Below are positions 1 to 6,547 of a stretch of 9,913 nt of DNA, piece after piece. Each line of letters opens with the position of its first letter. Within the stretch, counting starts at the first letter, position 1. The position numbers were made by a program, and so were the translations under genes. The DNA comes from Nitrospinota bacterium (GTDB lineage Bacteria; UBA8248). The notes below the pieces were generated by a model. The model was not told where the DNA came from. It worked only from the letters and a program-made list of their open reading frames with translations, and ran no database searches. The stretch is from positions 6,839-16,751 of the forward strand of contig DNYS01000255.1 of NCBI GenBank assembly GCA_003506735.1. The letters run 5' to 3'.

Positions 1-1010
1 GACACCGCCGGGTCGGCCTCAATTCTCTCAGCCAGCACAGGAAGCACGCGGTAGTCCGCTCGCTCCAGCCCCTTTTGGCCGACCGTCATAGTGAGGTCCC
101 CGACAAACTTGTTGTGCGATCCGGCGTGAACGATCACTGTCCGGCCCACTCGAAGCGGGCGCACCATATTATCGTGCGAATGCCCGCCGATGATGACGTC
201 GAATTCGGGGTGGTTTTTCGCAAAAGCAATATCTTGCGGAAGCCCCATGTGGGAGAGGAGGATAACCAGGTCCACCTTCATCTTTTTCCGCATGAAGCGG
301 ACGTGCTTCCGGAGGGCCCTGAAGCGGTAGCCCATCCGCCAGCCCCGGGTGAACGCCGGGTCCTCGGTGGTGAGCGTACTGAACGGGTAGGCCTGGCCCA
401 ATATCCCCACGCGCACCCCGCCCACATTTTTCACCGTAAAGGGTTTGAGAACGACATCCTCGAAATCATTGTCCACCAGGTTCTGGGCGAGAACGGGAAA
501 CTTCGCTTCCTTGATGCGCTTCATCAAGGTCTCTCGCCCCAAGTTGAACTCCCAGTGCAGGGTCATCGCGTCATACCCGATGGCATTCATCGCCTCGAGC
601 GGGGCGCGCCCATCAGTAAACATGGCGATGGCAGAGCCATACCAGGCGTCCCCAGCTTCGAGCACCAAGGTGCGCTCGGGCGCCCGGGCGCGTTCTTTCC
701 GAATGAGCGCCGCCACATGAGCAATCCCCCCGGCTTTCCCGAATTTTTTCGCCTGCCTTACGAACTCCGTATGGGAGGTGAGGTAGGCCATCTCACTCCC
801 CGGTTCGATTCCGGACTTTCGGAGAAAATCGGTACCCTCGGGTTCCCGGTGGTAGAGAGGCTTCATGTGCCCATGGCTGTCGCCGGTGAAAAGCACCCTG
901 GCGGTCCGCCTCTCGGAGGCGCCCGCCCAGGGAGGGCATCCCCCGAGATAGGCACCGGCGCTCGAGGCGGCCGCGGCCAAGAATTTCCGGCGGGAAAAAT
1001 ACGAACTCAC
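1..1010 (-). CDS. soxB: SoxB thiosulfohydrolase, N-terminal part (runs off the window)
   Basis: SoxB is the periplasmic dimanganese hydrolase that releases sulfate from the sulfonate bound to SoxY. I read 336 codons from a GTG at 1010; the C-terminal part lies beyond position 1. The first residues hold a Tat motif (SRRKFL, residues 6-11) followed by an Ala-rich stretch. Metallophosphatase-fold motifs follow in order: GDSHGH (D44, H46), GDAWYGS (D121), LHWEFN (H152-E154), LLSHMG and GGHSHD. The HWEF motif in place of the usual nucleotidase GNHE, and KPLYHREP after the first metal motif, are SoxB hallmarks. The GTG was chosen because AGGAGG lies 5 nt upstream, inside the last codons of the cytochrome gene, whose TAG ends only 2 nt before it; this implies translational coupling. 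A cysteine at residue 25 in LGGC weakly resembles a lipobox. Identification is firm; lipidation is speculative. Confidence 0.95.
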   Translation of the reverse strand, partial: MSSYFSRRKFLAAAASSAGAYLGGCPPWAGASERRTARVLFTGDSHGHMKPLYHREPEGTDFLRKSGIEPGSEMAYLTSHTEFVRQAKKFGKAGGIAHVAALIRKERARAPERTLVLEAGDAWYGSAIAMFTDGRAPLEAMNAIGYDAMTLHWEFNLGRETLMKRIKEAKFPVLAQNLVDNDFEDVVLKPFTVKNVGGVRVGILGQAYPFSTLTTEDPAFTRGWRMGYRFRALRKHVRFMRKKMKVDLVILLSHMGLPQDIAFAKNHPEFDVIIGGHSHDNMVRPLRVGRTVIVHAGSHNKFVGDLTMTVGQKGLERADYRVLPVLAERIEADPAV

Positions 1011-1012
1011 AC

Positions 1013-2674
1013 CTACCTCCTGACATCCCGGGGAAGAGACTTTGCCGGCAACATCAAGAGATCGCGAAGCATGGCAATCGCCCGGCCCCGATCTCCCCCG
1101 GCAATCTCCCGTGGCAACTCATCTTCTTCGGGGAAATATTGGGGCATATCCGTCCCCGGTTGAACTCGCTGGGGAGAGGCCAGCAACGCCGCCACCCAAA
1201 CGGGCCGGAGCCGCTCGTTGACCTTGGATAAATCCGGACCCCACCGGTTAGGATCCCCCTCGGGCCTGGAGCTTCCCCAAGAGTGACACGAAACGCACCC
1301 CAGCATCTTTTTTCCCATCAATCGGCGCGCTTCCCGCAACCGTTTCGGAGAATTGTCCAAGGGCCGCGCATCCCCCACCGGAGAAGAAAGGGGCGGACCT
1401 TTCAGGGTGCCCAGAAACGTTGCCACCGCTCCGGCTTCGGCGGAGGTCAGGCGAAAATTGGGCATCCTCCCTGCGAGACGAGGGCGTATGCGGTAGGGAG
1501 CCTTCAAGAACGAAAGGAGCCATCTCTTCTGAACACGGACTCCCTCACTCCGTAAATCGGGGCCAGTTTTCTTTTTCCCTTTCGAAGAGAATCCATCTAC
1601 TCGATGACATCCCCAGCATCCCAAATTCGAGAAAAGTTTTTTTCCTTTTTGAACTTTCACGCGGTCCAGCGCGCCTCTCACTGGCGAGCCGCCACTTTTT
1701 GTAAAGCCCGCGATATATGCGGCAAGATTCCTTGCGTCACTGGTCTTGAGAGCGAAATTGGGCATCATCGTCTTCTCATCGATGGCCTGCGGGTTCAGGA
1801 GCCACCGCACTGTCCAATCCGGCTTCAAGCGGGCAGAGGCGATAGAAATACTGGGCCCCAAGCGCCCCCCGCGCTGGCCAATGCGGTGGCAGCCGCCGCA
1901 TCCGCTCTTTTGAAAAAGATCGGCCCCCTTTTGGGGGTCCCCGGCAGTTAATAGGCGTCTTTTCGGCACAGGGCGGTTTCCCTTCAAACTCATGAGGTAT
2001 TCGACCAGCGCCTCGGCTTCAATTCGCCCAAGACGAAAATCCGGCATTCGAGATGCCGTCAGCGGAATGTAGCCAGCAGGCCGAATTTTTTTCGGCGATA
2101 GCAAAAATTCGACAAGCCACCGCCTCCGCAGCTTCGAGCCGGTATTGCTCAAATTCGGGCCGACCCGCTGCTGAGGCAGTCCAGGAATTTTGTGGCATCC
2201 CGTACATCCCAACTCTCCAACGAGCCTTTTTCCTTTTTGGGCCCTGCCTTCCCTGGGCGGGTCCATTTTTTCCCGCTTTGAAAACGCCTTTACATAGGAT
2301 GCGAGCTCGTCGATCAAGCCAGCAGAAATCGTCTTGCCGAAAGGCGGCATGAAAGCCGACCGGCCCGTCCCCGCGCCGCCATCGCGTATCACCCGGCGAA
2401 TTTGGCCCTTTGTGATGCGGCGCATATAGCGCCGCCGGGTCAGGTCGCGGGGCGGCGGGTCGAGAAACTGGGCGTTTGGACCGTCGCCCCGGCCTCCCGG
2501 CCCATGACAAGCGGCACAGTAGTGTCGAAACGCTTTTGCGGAATCCGGTGCCCGGGGCGCGGCCTCCGCCTCCACTGAATGCGCCAACAATGCCACCAGG
2601 ACAATCCCGCCGAGCTTTATTGGCTTTCTCATAGCTAGCGGCAGGTCCATCTCGCTCGTGCCCGGCAAACGCAT
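1013..2674 (-). CDS. Pentaheme c-type cytochrome (five class-I-like domains), secreted
   Basis: This 553-residue protein has five CXXCH heme sites: CAACH at 53-57, CTGCH at 157-161, CGGCH at 259-263, CWGCH at 353-357 and CVSCH at 460-464. Each is followed by a plausible axial Met in a Met-Pro motif (M109, M210, M304, M404, M510). Domains 2-5 look like repeats of one unit of about 100 residues: CXXCH, then a GP(D/N)L-like segment, a Trp-containing helix and MP(N/D)F. A signal peptide lies near residues 15-38 (MRKPIKLGG then a hydrophobic run ending near EAEAA). ATG at 2674 was chosen because GGAG lies 5 nt upstream; ATGs at 2650 and 2632 lack a clear ribosome site. The gene starts 19 nt after the monoheme cytochrome gene and is coupled to soxB. 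SoxXA is absent here, so it may accept electrons from, or load, SoxY; that is inference. It ends in TAG. Confidence 0.9.
   Translation of the reverse strand: MRLPGTSEMDLPLAMRKPIKLGGIVLVALLAHSVEAEAAPRAPDSAKAFRHYCAACHGPGGRGDGPNAQFLDPPPRDLTRRRYMRRITKGQIRRVIRDGGAGTGRSAFMPPFGKTISAGLIDELASYVKAFSKREKMDPPREGRAQKGKRLVGELGCTGCHKIPGLPQQRVGPNLSNTGSKLRRRWLVEFLLSPKKIRPAGYIPLTASRMPDFRLGRIEAEALVEYLMSLKGNRPVPKRRLLTAGDPQKGADLFQKSGCGGCHRIGQRGGRLGPSISIASARLKPDWTVRWLLNPQAIDEKTMMPNFALKTSDARNLAAYIAGFTKSGGSPVRGALDRVKVQKGKKLFSNLGCWGCHRVDGFSSKGKKKTGPDLRSEGVRVQKRWLLSFLKAPYRIRPRLAGRMPNFRLTSAEAGAVATFLGTLKGPPLSSPVGDARPLDNSPKRLREARRLMGKKMLGCVSCHSWGSSRPEGDPNRWGPDLSKVNERLRPVWVAALLASPQRVQPGTDMPQYFPEEDELPREIAGGDRGRAIAMLRDLLMLPAKSLPRDVRR
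1016..1021 (-). promoter_or_regulatory. Shine-Dalgarno of soxB embedded in the upstream gene
   Basis: AGGAGG forms the last two Arg codons of the pentaheme cytochrome gene and sits 5 nt before the GTG of soxB. It supports GTG at 1010 as the start, rather than the ATG at 1026, which is in another frame. Confidence 0.8.
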
Positions 2675-2693
2675 CTGTTCTCCATGAGGCGCC

Positions 2694-3122
2694 TTATTTC
2701 GAGAATTTCCGGATGAACCCGATGGCCTTCCAGATTTCCTCTTTCCTTAAAATCAATTGCCACGGAGGCATTTCGCCCCTGCCAACGCGCACCTTCCAAA
2801 ACAGCGTCCCATCCGTCTGTGCATTCATTCGTTTTTTGTCCGTAAAATCCCCCGGCGGTATCCGGAGGCTCAGCGAACTGCTCCCCTCGCCGTCTCCTTT
2901 GCGCCCGTGACAACGGAGGCACCATTTCTGATAAACGGCCCCTCCCTCTTTTCGAACGCCCGGATTACCGGAATATGGATTTTTCATGGAGGCGATCTCC
3001 GGCGGAGCGGTCCAGTCGTAATAATATTTTTCCGCCGCCCAGGCGGCCGAGCCCGATAGAATCACGCCCGCTAAAATGAAGTACAATAATTTTTTTAAAA
3101 TTCGATAAAAATTCCTATGCAT
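2694..3122 (-). CDS. Monoheme cytochrome c, secreted
   Basis: The protein is 142 residues. A Sec signal peptide covers about residues 1-29: a basic start (MHRNFYRILKK), a hydrophobic core and a cleavage-like SAAWA. The mature part has one heme site, CLRCH (C68, C71, H72), and an axial Met in GEMPPW (M118), so it is a small class-I periplasmic cytochrome c. The ATG at 3122 is favoured because a perfect GGAGG (3132-3128) lies 5 nt upstream. An in-frame TTG at 3191, just after the previous stop, would add 23 residues ahead of the signal peptide and has no ribosome site. It probably passes electrons between the Sox enzymes, or the pentaheme cytochrome next door, and a terminal oxidase. The partner assignment is inference. 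Confidence 0.88.
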   Translation of the reverse strand: MHRNFYRILKKLLYFILAGVILSGSAAWAAEKYYYDWTAPPEIASMKNPYSGNPGVRKEGGAVYQKWCLRCHGRKGDGEGSSSLSLRIPPGDFTDKKRMNAQTDGTLFWKVRVGRGEMPPWQLILRKEEIWKAIGFIRKFSK

Positions 3123-3194
3123 CTTTTCCTCCATGAACTTCCGCGTTTCCGCCGCATCTGAGGAAACGGCCTCGAATCCGGCTCCAGCCAACCT

Positions 3195-4871
3195 TCAAGC
3201 ACGCTCCAGGAACAAATCGTAAGCCCGTAAAACAAAAATCACCCGCGCCAATATCCTCCCGTCATCGTCCCATGCGTCCCCGGCACGGAGGTCTTTTATT
3301 GCTTTGCCAATAAATTTATTAAGCACCCTCTTGGCGATGCCGATATAACGCCCGTCTCTCTCGTGGCGACCCAGCCGCAACAACGCCAGAGCCATGACAC
3401 CGTTCAAATCTATCGGCGCCTCGGTGGATATATCCTCCCCCCGCCGGAGAAGCTCCGGTTGTGGGTTTCTCCATTCGATGAAAATACCGCTTTGCCGATC
3501 AAACAGCCACCGGATCGAATATTCGATAATCCGCCGGGCCGCCAGGTGATCTTCGGCTCGCCCGTAGGCGATGTAGGCCTCCACAAACGCGAGCGCCGCC
3601 CATGAATTGCTCTCCAGCTGCCCCAGTAGAGGAGCGCTCCTGTTCCGGGAGCTCTCTTCATTCCAAACTCCTTCGTCCGTCAGCAAATCGCGCCGCATAA
3701 AATCCATGGTTCGGAGAATTTCTTCTTTCCAGTGAGATGATCGGATGATACGGGCCGCCTCAATGAGACCCAATACCACTTGAGCGTTCCATGCGGTGTA
3801 CTTGGTCCGGTTTAAGGGAGGAGGGGGCACATTTTTCCTGCCCGCGGCATCTAACTTGTAGTACTTTCCCCGGGCCGATTGACTCCCGAAAAAACCACCG
3901 GCTTTCCGGTCGTAAAGGCGATCTATTATGAATTTCGCGGTCCGGCTGCCTGCCCGACGATATCGCCGGTTACCGGATACGGAAGAGGCCCGGTAAAGGG
4001 CCGGCAAGAGAGCTCCATTGACGGCAGAAATTTTTTCGGTCCGGGGAGCTCCCCAATTGCGCTTCGTTGCGTAGCGGAAAAATCCACCCTCAACCGGATC
4101 GTAGAGGCCGCCAAGCATTCCTTCGATGGTCTTCAAAACCATTTCCAAGTGCCGCTTATTTCGATCGCGGTCGTACCGATCCATCAAATAAGCGAGAACC
4201 CATCCCCGGGGAAATTTTTTCACCTCGCCGAATCCTCCGTACCGCTTATCGAAAAATTTTTCCAAGTATTCATCGACTTCCCGGAGCAACTCCTTGCGGT
4301 TCAGGATTTCAGTGGCTCCCGCGCTGGCCGTCATTGCTTTTTCGGGCGCCGATACGGCTCGAAGGGCTTCTTTGCGCGCTTTTTTGAGAAACCAGAGAAG
4401 ATCTTTCCCTTTTAAGACTCCGGAAAACGACCGGACTACATTCCCCTTCGGGGAGAAAACCACTGTTGTCGGAATCCCCCGGACGTATTTGCGTTTCAAG
4501 TCCACGCGGCGATCGATATCAACGAAGACGCTGATAAAATAATTATTGAGATAATTGATGACATTCGAATCGCTCAATGCGCCCCGGTTATATTTCGCGC
4601 ACCAACTGCACCAAACGGCGCTCATAACCATTAGAACCGGCTTGTTTTCCCTGGAGGCAGCCTCAAAAGCCCACCGGGAATATTCGCGGTAGCGAATCAT
4701 CGATTTCGAATGGGTATGAGGGTTTGCAGCAGGGACGGAAAAAAGAAACGCGGAAAAAATCAAAAAGGCGGAAATTCCTGTAATAATCAAAACTGCCAGG
4801 CGGCTTTTTATTTTCAAAAAATAATTTTCGCTGTTCACGTCTCGCATATCAGGCCAGTATTCAATATCCAT
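3195..4871 (-). CDS. Membrane-anchored thioredoxin (DUF255) fused to YyaL-like helical barrel
   Basis: From ATG 4871 this is 558 residues. A hydrophobic segment at about 23-45 (LAVLIITGISAFLIFSAFLF) should anchor it with the rest in the periplasm. Residues about 60-165 form a thioredoxin fold with CSWC at 88-91 and the cis-Pro loop GIPTT; ENKPVL before it fits the DUF255/DsbH type. The remainder matches the (alpha/alpha)6-barrel part of the YyaL/SPATA20 family: a KFPRGW segment, then YDPVEGGFFRY and a TEK segment, where relatives usually have a PHFEK-type motif. That motif is altered here (APRTEK), so any barrel activity may differ. The start is uncertain: a TTG at 4901 abuts the previous stop, and an ATG lies at 4847; none has a strong ribosome site. 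In context it could supply reductant to SoxY or help heme attachment; inference. Confidence 0.82.
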   Translation of the reverse strand: MDIEYWPDMRDVNSENYFLKIKSRLAVLIITGISAFLIFSAFLFSVPAANPHTHSKSMIRYREYSRWAFEAASRENKPVLMVMSAVWCSWCAKYNRGALSDSNVINYLNNYFISVFVDIDRRVDLKRKYVRGIPTTVVFSPKGNVVRSFSGVLKGKDLLWFLKKARKEALRAVSAPEKAMTASAGATEILNRKELLREVDEYLEKFFDKRYGGFGEVKKFPRGWVLAYLMDRYDRDRNKRHLEMVLKTIEGMLGGLYDPVEGGFFRYATKRNWGAPRTEKISAVNGALLPALYRASSVSGNRRYRRAGSRTAKFIIDRLYDRKAGGFFGSQSARGKYYKLDAAGRKNVPPPPLNRTKYTAWNAQVVLGLIEAARIIRSSHWKEEILRTMDFMRRDLLTDEGVWNEESSRNRSAPLLGQLESNSWAALAFVEAYIAYGRAEDHLAARRIIEYSIRWLFDRQSGIFIEWRNPQPELLRRGEDISTEAPIDLNGVMALALLRLGRHERDGRYIGIAKRVLNKFIGKAIKDLRAGDAWDDDGRILARVIFVLRAYDLFLERA

Positions 4872-4901
4872 AACTTCGCTCGGCGGCGCCTCTCCAATCA
4901 A

Positions 4902-5408
4902 TTAGAACTGAACCGCATCGAGTATGCGGAGAAGGACTTTTTCCACCTCCTCTGCCATTTTCTTTACCCCGGGGTCTTTAAAAACACGGGCCATATAGGT
5001 GGGACGCATCGCGGCGACGATCACCTCCTTCGAGCCCGTCTTCTGGTATACGGCAAGCCTGCAAGGCATGAACACCCCGATATTGGGATTAATACGGAGG
5101 GCCTGCCCGGCGAGACTCAGGTTGCAATACCCGATAATTTTGTAGTGCGCGACGCCTACCTTTTTCAGCTCACCACGTTTTTTCAGGCCGGTATCGACAT
5201 TCGTCATTTCACCGACAAAAAAATTGTTGACGCGAATCGCTTTCTTCAAGTCGGCCACGACCTGGCTGAATTCACCCTCCACCCGGACCGTGAAATAAAA
5301 CTCGTTTGGAGGCTCGACAGCATAGGCCGATGAAATGAAGGCGAGGGATATCCAAACCGCTACCGGCAGCATCAAATAATTTAAAAATCCTTGCCTGACA
5401 CGGTACAT
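4902..5408 (-). CDS. Secreted DUF302-family protein
   Basis: The protein has 168 residues. Residues 1-30 are a Sec signal peptide ending in SSAYA. The mature domain carries the DUF302 signature IIGYCN (C95), then NPNIGVFMPC (C116), which corresponds to the family pattern of a Cys-Asn followed by Pro-x-Ile-Gly and a Leu/Met-Pro-Cys. DUF302 proteins have no established general function, but they are common beside thiol and sulfur-oxidation genes. Two conserved cysteines in an exported protein suggest thiol or sulfur chemistry or metal binding; this is inference. ATG 5408 has AGGAGGG (5419-5413) 4 nt upstream. The gene follows soxZ after 64 nt that contain a strong hairpin. Its TAA at 4904-4902 directly abuts the next reading frame. 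Confidence 0.85.
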   Translation of the reverse strand: MYRVRQGFLNYLMLPVAVWISLAFISSAYAVEPPNEFYFTVRVEGEFSQVVADLKKAIRVNNFFVGEMTNVDTGLKKRGELKKVGVAHYKIIGYCNLSLAGQALRINPNIGVFMPCRLAVYQKTGSKEVIVAAMRPTYMARVFKDPGVKKMAEEVEKVLLRILDAVQF

Positions 5409-5434
5409 GCAACCCTCCTTCCGTCGCCATCATC

Positions 5435-5462
5435 CGCCCTCCTAGCGAAAGCCGGGAGGGCG
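5435..5462 (-). promoter_or_regulatory. Hairpin in the soxZ-DUF302 gap
   Basis: An 8-bp perfect inverted repeat (CGCCCTCC / GGAGGGCG) is separated by 12 nt that can add two more G-C pairs and a G-T pair around a TTTC loop, with one mismatch between. There is no T-run after it, so it is not a convincing intrinsic terminator. It could be an mRNA processing or stability element between soxYZ and the downstream genes. Its 3' arm contains GGAGGG, but the true ribosome site of the next gene lies further downstream at 5419-5413. Confidence 0.5.
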
Positions 5463-5472
5463 TGCGGTTCCC

Positions 5473-5913
5473 CTAATTGGCGGTGAATTTCACCATCCTT
5501 GAAACTTCCGATTGATCGTCGCGGTGATTGGTAAACACAATCCGAATGGGCGCTTCTTTATCGGCTCTCAGATGAAAACCTAATAAAGGATCGTCGCTCG
5601 TCGCCGAATTCGGCTCCAGCTTGGTCACCAATTCGCCACCGTAAAACACCTCGACAAGACGGATGTAAAACGGCGCCCGCCCGCGCACAAATGTGCCGAT
5701 CGGCGTAAACCGAAGTCCCGTCCGAATCGGGTGGCTGATCTTCACCTGAACCCGAATAATATCGCCCTTTGCGATTTTCCGGGGGATGCGCATCCGCGGT
5801 TTTTGCATCTTGTATTTCTTCTCTTCCTCGATTTGATCCTCCTCCGCCTCGCGCATCTCGAATAATTCGTCGGGGGTAAAAAGAACCTTGGGCTTTTTCT
5901 CCGCTTTCGCCAT
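5473..5913 (-). CDS. soxZ: SoxZ, sulfur-carrier complex subunit, with N-terminal extension
   Basis: SoxZ is the partner of SoxY in the carrier complex; it has no signal of its own and is normally exported together with SoxY. The conserved core begins at about residue 38 (KPRMRIPRKIAKGDIIRV) and continues with ISHPIRTGLRFTPIG, the VEVFYGGELV strand pair and a C-terminal VFTNHRDDQSE-to-KFTAN strand, all typical of SoxZ. SoxZ is usually about 100 residues. Here 146 residues are open because about 37 charged, Glu/Lys-rich residues precede the core. ATG 5913 has GGAAAGG 10 nt upstream. An internal ATG at 5808 (residue 36) would give a canonical-length SoxZ but has only a weak purine stretch before it. 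The gene lies 28 nt after soxY. Confidence 0.93.
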   Translation of the reverse strand: MAKAEKKPKVLFTPDELFEMREAEEDQIEEEKKYKMQKPRMRIPRKIAKGDIIRVQVKISHPIRTGLRFTPIGTFVRGRAPFYIRLVEVFYGGELVTKLEPNSATSDDPLLGFHLRADKEAPIRIVFTNHRDDQSEVSRMVKFTAN

Positions 5914-5941
5914 GATACTTATGCCTTTCCAGTTTTGTTAT

Positions 5942-6421
5942 TCAGCATCCGCCGACGGAAACTTTCAGGGACTTATGCGCCACCCACTTGCCATGTTTCG
6001 TGCATTCGATCACAACGTATACGTTCGCGTCGCCGCCGTTCATCCGAAGCTGAGTCGAAAAATGGACCTGACCGGTGGCCGGTGTGAAATGGTAGATGCC
6101 CTTGCTGATCACCGGGTCGTTGAAATTGAAAATCTCGATGGTTTTGATGTAGTCGGCCGATTTCTGCTCATGATGCATATCGATAATGATGGGAACGTTC
6201 GACCCGTCCTCGGCGATGAGCGGAAGTTGGATATCCGGCAAATGGCTTTTCTCGTGTAGTGATAAATTCTTCGGATCTTTGGCCTTTTGAATTCCTCCCA
6301 GGGCAGGAATCGCCACGGCATTTCGGACGCCCCCTCCCAAAATGCCCAGGGCGCCTCCCGCTCCGGCCAGCGCCAATGAGCACATAAAGACCCGGCGCGT
6401 CATTTTCCAATTTTCAGCCAT
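5942..6421 (-). CDS. soxY: SoxY, Tat-exported sulfur carrier with shortened C-terminal arm
   Basis: SoxY carries sulfur intermediates on a cysteine at the end of a flexible C-terminal arm. This 159-residue protein has a Tat motif (TRRVFM, residues 8-13) followed by an Ala/Gly-rich hydrophobic stretch. The family core is clear: LPLIAEDGSNVPI at 66-78, TIEIFNFNDP, a YHFTPATG segment, QLRMNG, and the closing KVSVGGC. The canonical ending is GGCGG. Here the codons read GGC GGA TGC TGA, so the cysteine C159 is the very last residue; nothing after the stop restores Gly-Gly. A second cysteine, C140, lies in VVIECTKHG. ATG 6421 has GGGAGG 9 nt upstream and gives a proper Tat signal. SoxZ follows after 28 nt. 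Confidence 0.94.
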   Translation of the reverse strand: MAENWKMTRRVFMCSLALAGAGGALGILGGGVRNAVAIPALGGIQKAKDPKNLSLHEKSHLPDIQLPLIAEDGSNVPIIIDMHHEQKSADYIKTIEIFNFNDPVISKGIYHFTPATGQVHFSTQLRMNGGDANVYVVIECTKHGKWVAHKSLKVSVGGC

Positions 6422-6484
6422 TATGATTTTCCTCCCGCTGTAGACGGCGCGATGCCGGCTCAATCCGCAAAACCCAAACAGCCA

Positions 6485-6512
6485 CGCCTGGAGGGGCCGC
6501 CCTACTCAGGCG
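6485..6512 (-). promoter_or_regulatory. Hairpin in the soxY leader
   Basis: CGCCTG / CAGGCG forms a 6-bp perfect stem, and the interior can pair further (AG with CT and GGG with CCC, with small bulges). It lies about 64 nt upstream of the soxY ATG, in the gap after the beta-propeller gene. No T-run follows on the minus strand, so termination is not demonstrated. It may be an attenuator, processing site or mRNA-stability element. Confidence 0.4.
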
Positions 6513-6524
6513 CCCCCCCAACGC

Positions 6525-6547
6525 CGGCCAATCTTAATTTTTGGCCG
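6525..6547 (-). promoter_or_regulatory. Inverted repeat spanning the beta-propeller stop codon
   Basis: CGGCCAA / TTGGCCG is a 7-bp perfect inverted repeat with a 9-nt loop that contains the TAA stop codon. A G-T and a G-C pair can extend it. It is terminator-like in position but has no following T-run on the minus strand. With the next hairpin at 6485-6512, it suggests a structured junction between the beta-propeller gene and soxYZ. Confidence 0.4.

Noticed and set aside
793..1026. ATG at 1026 as an alternative gene start at the soxB head
   Set aside because: That frame ends after 77 codons without a domain, while the GTG frame at 1010 gives the Tat signal and SoxB motifs.
75..1163. Long plus-strand open frame of 362 codons opposite soxB
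   Set aside because: It overlaps clear SoxB and cytochrome coding sequence, has no recognisable domain, and its Pro/Arg/His-rich composition is typical of the antisense of a GC-rich gene.
4710..5333. Plus-strand open frame of 207 codons
   Set aside because: It crosses the DUF302/thioredoxin junction and no family features are visible.
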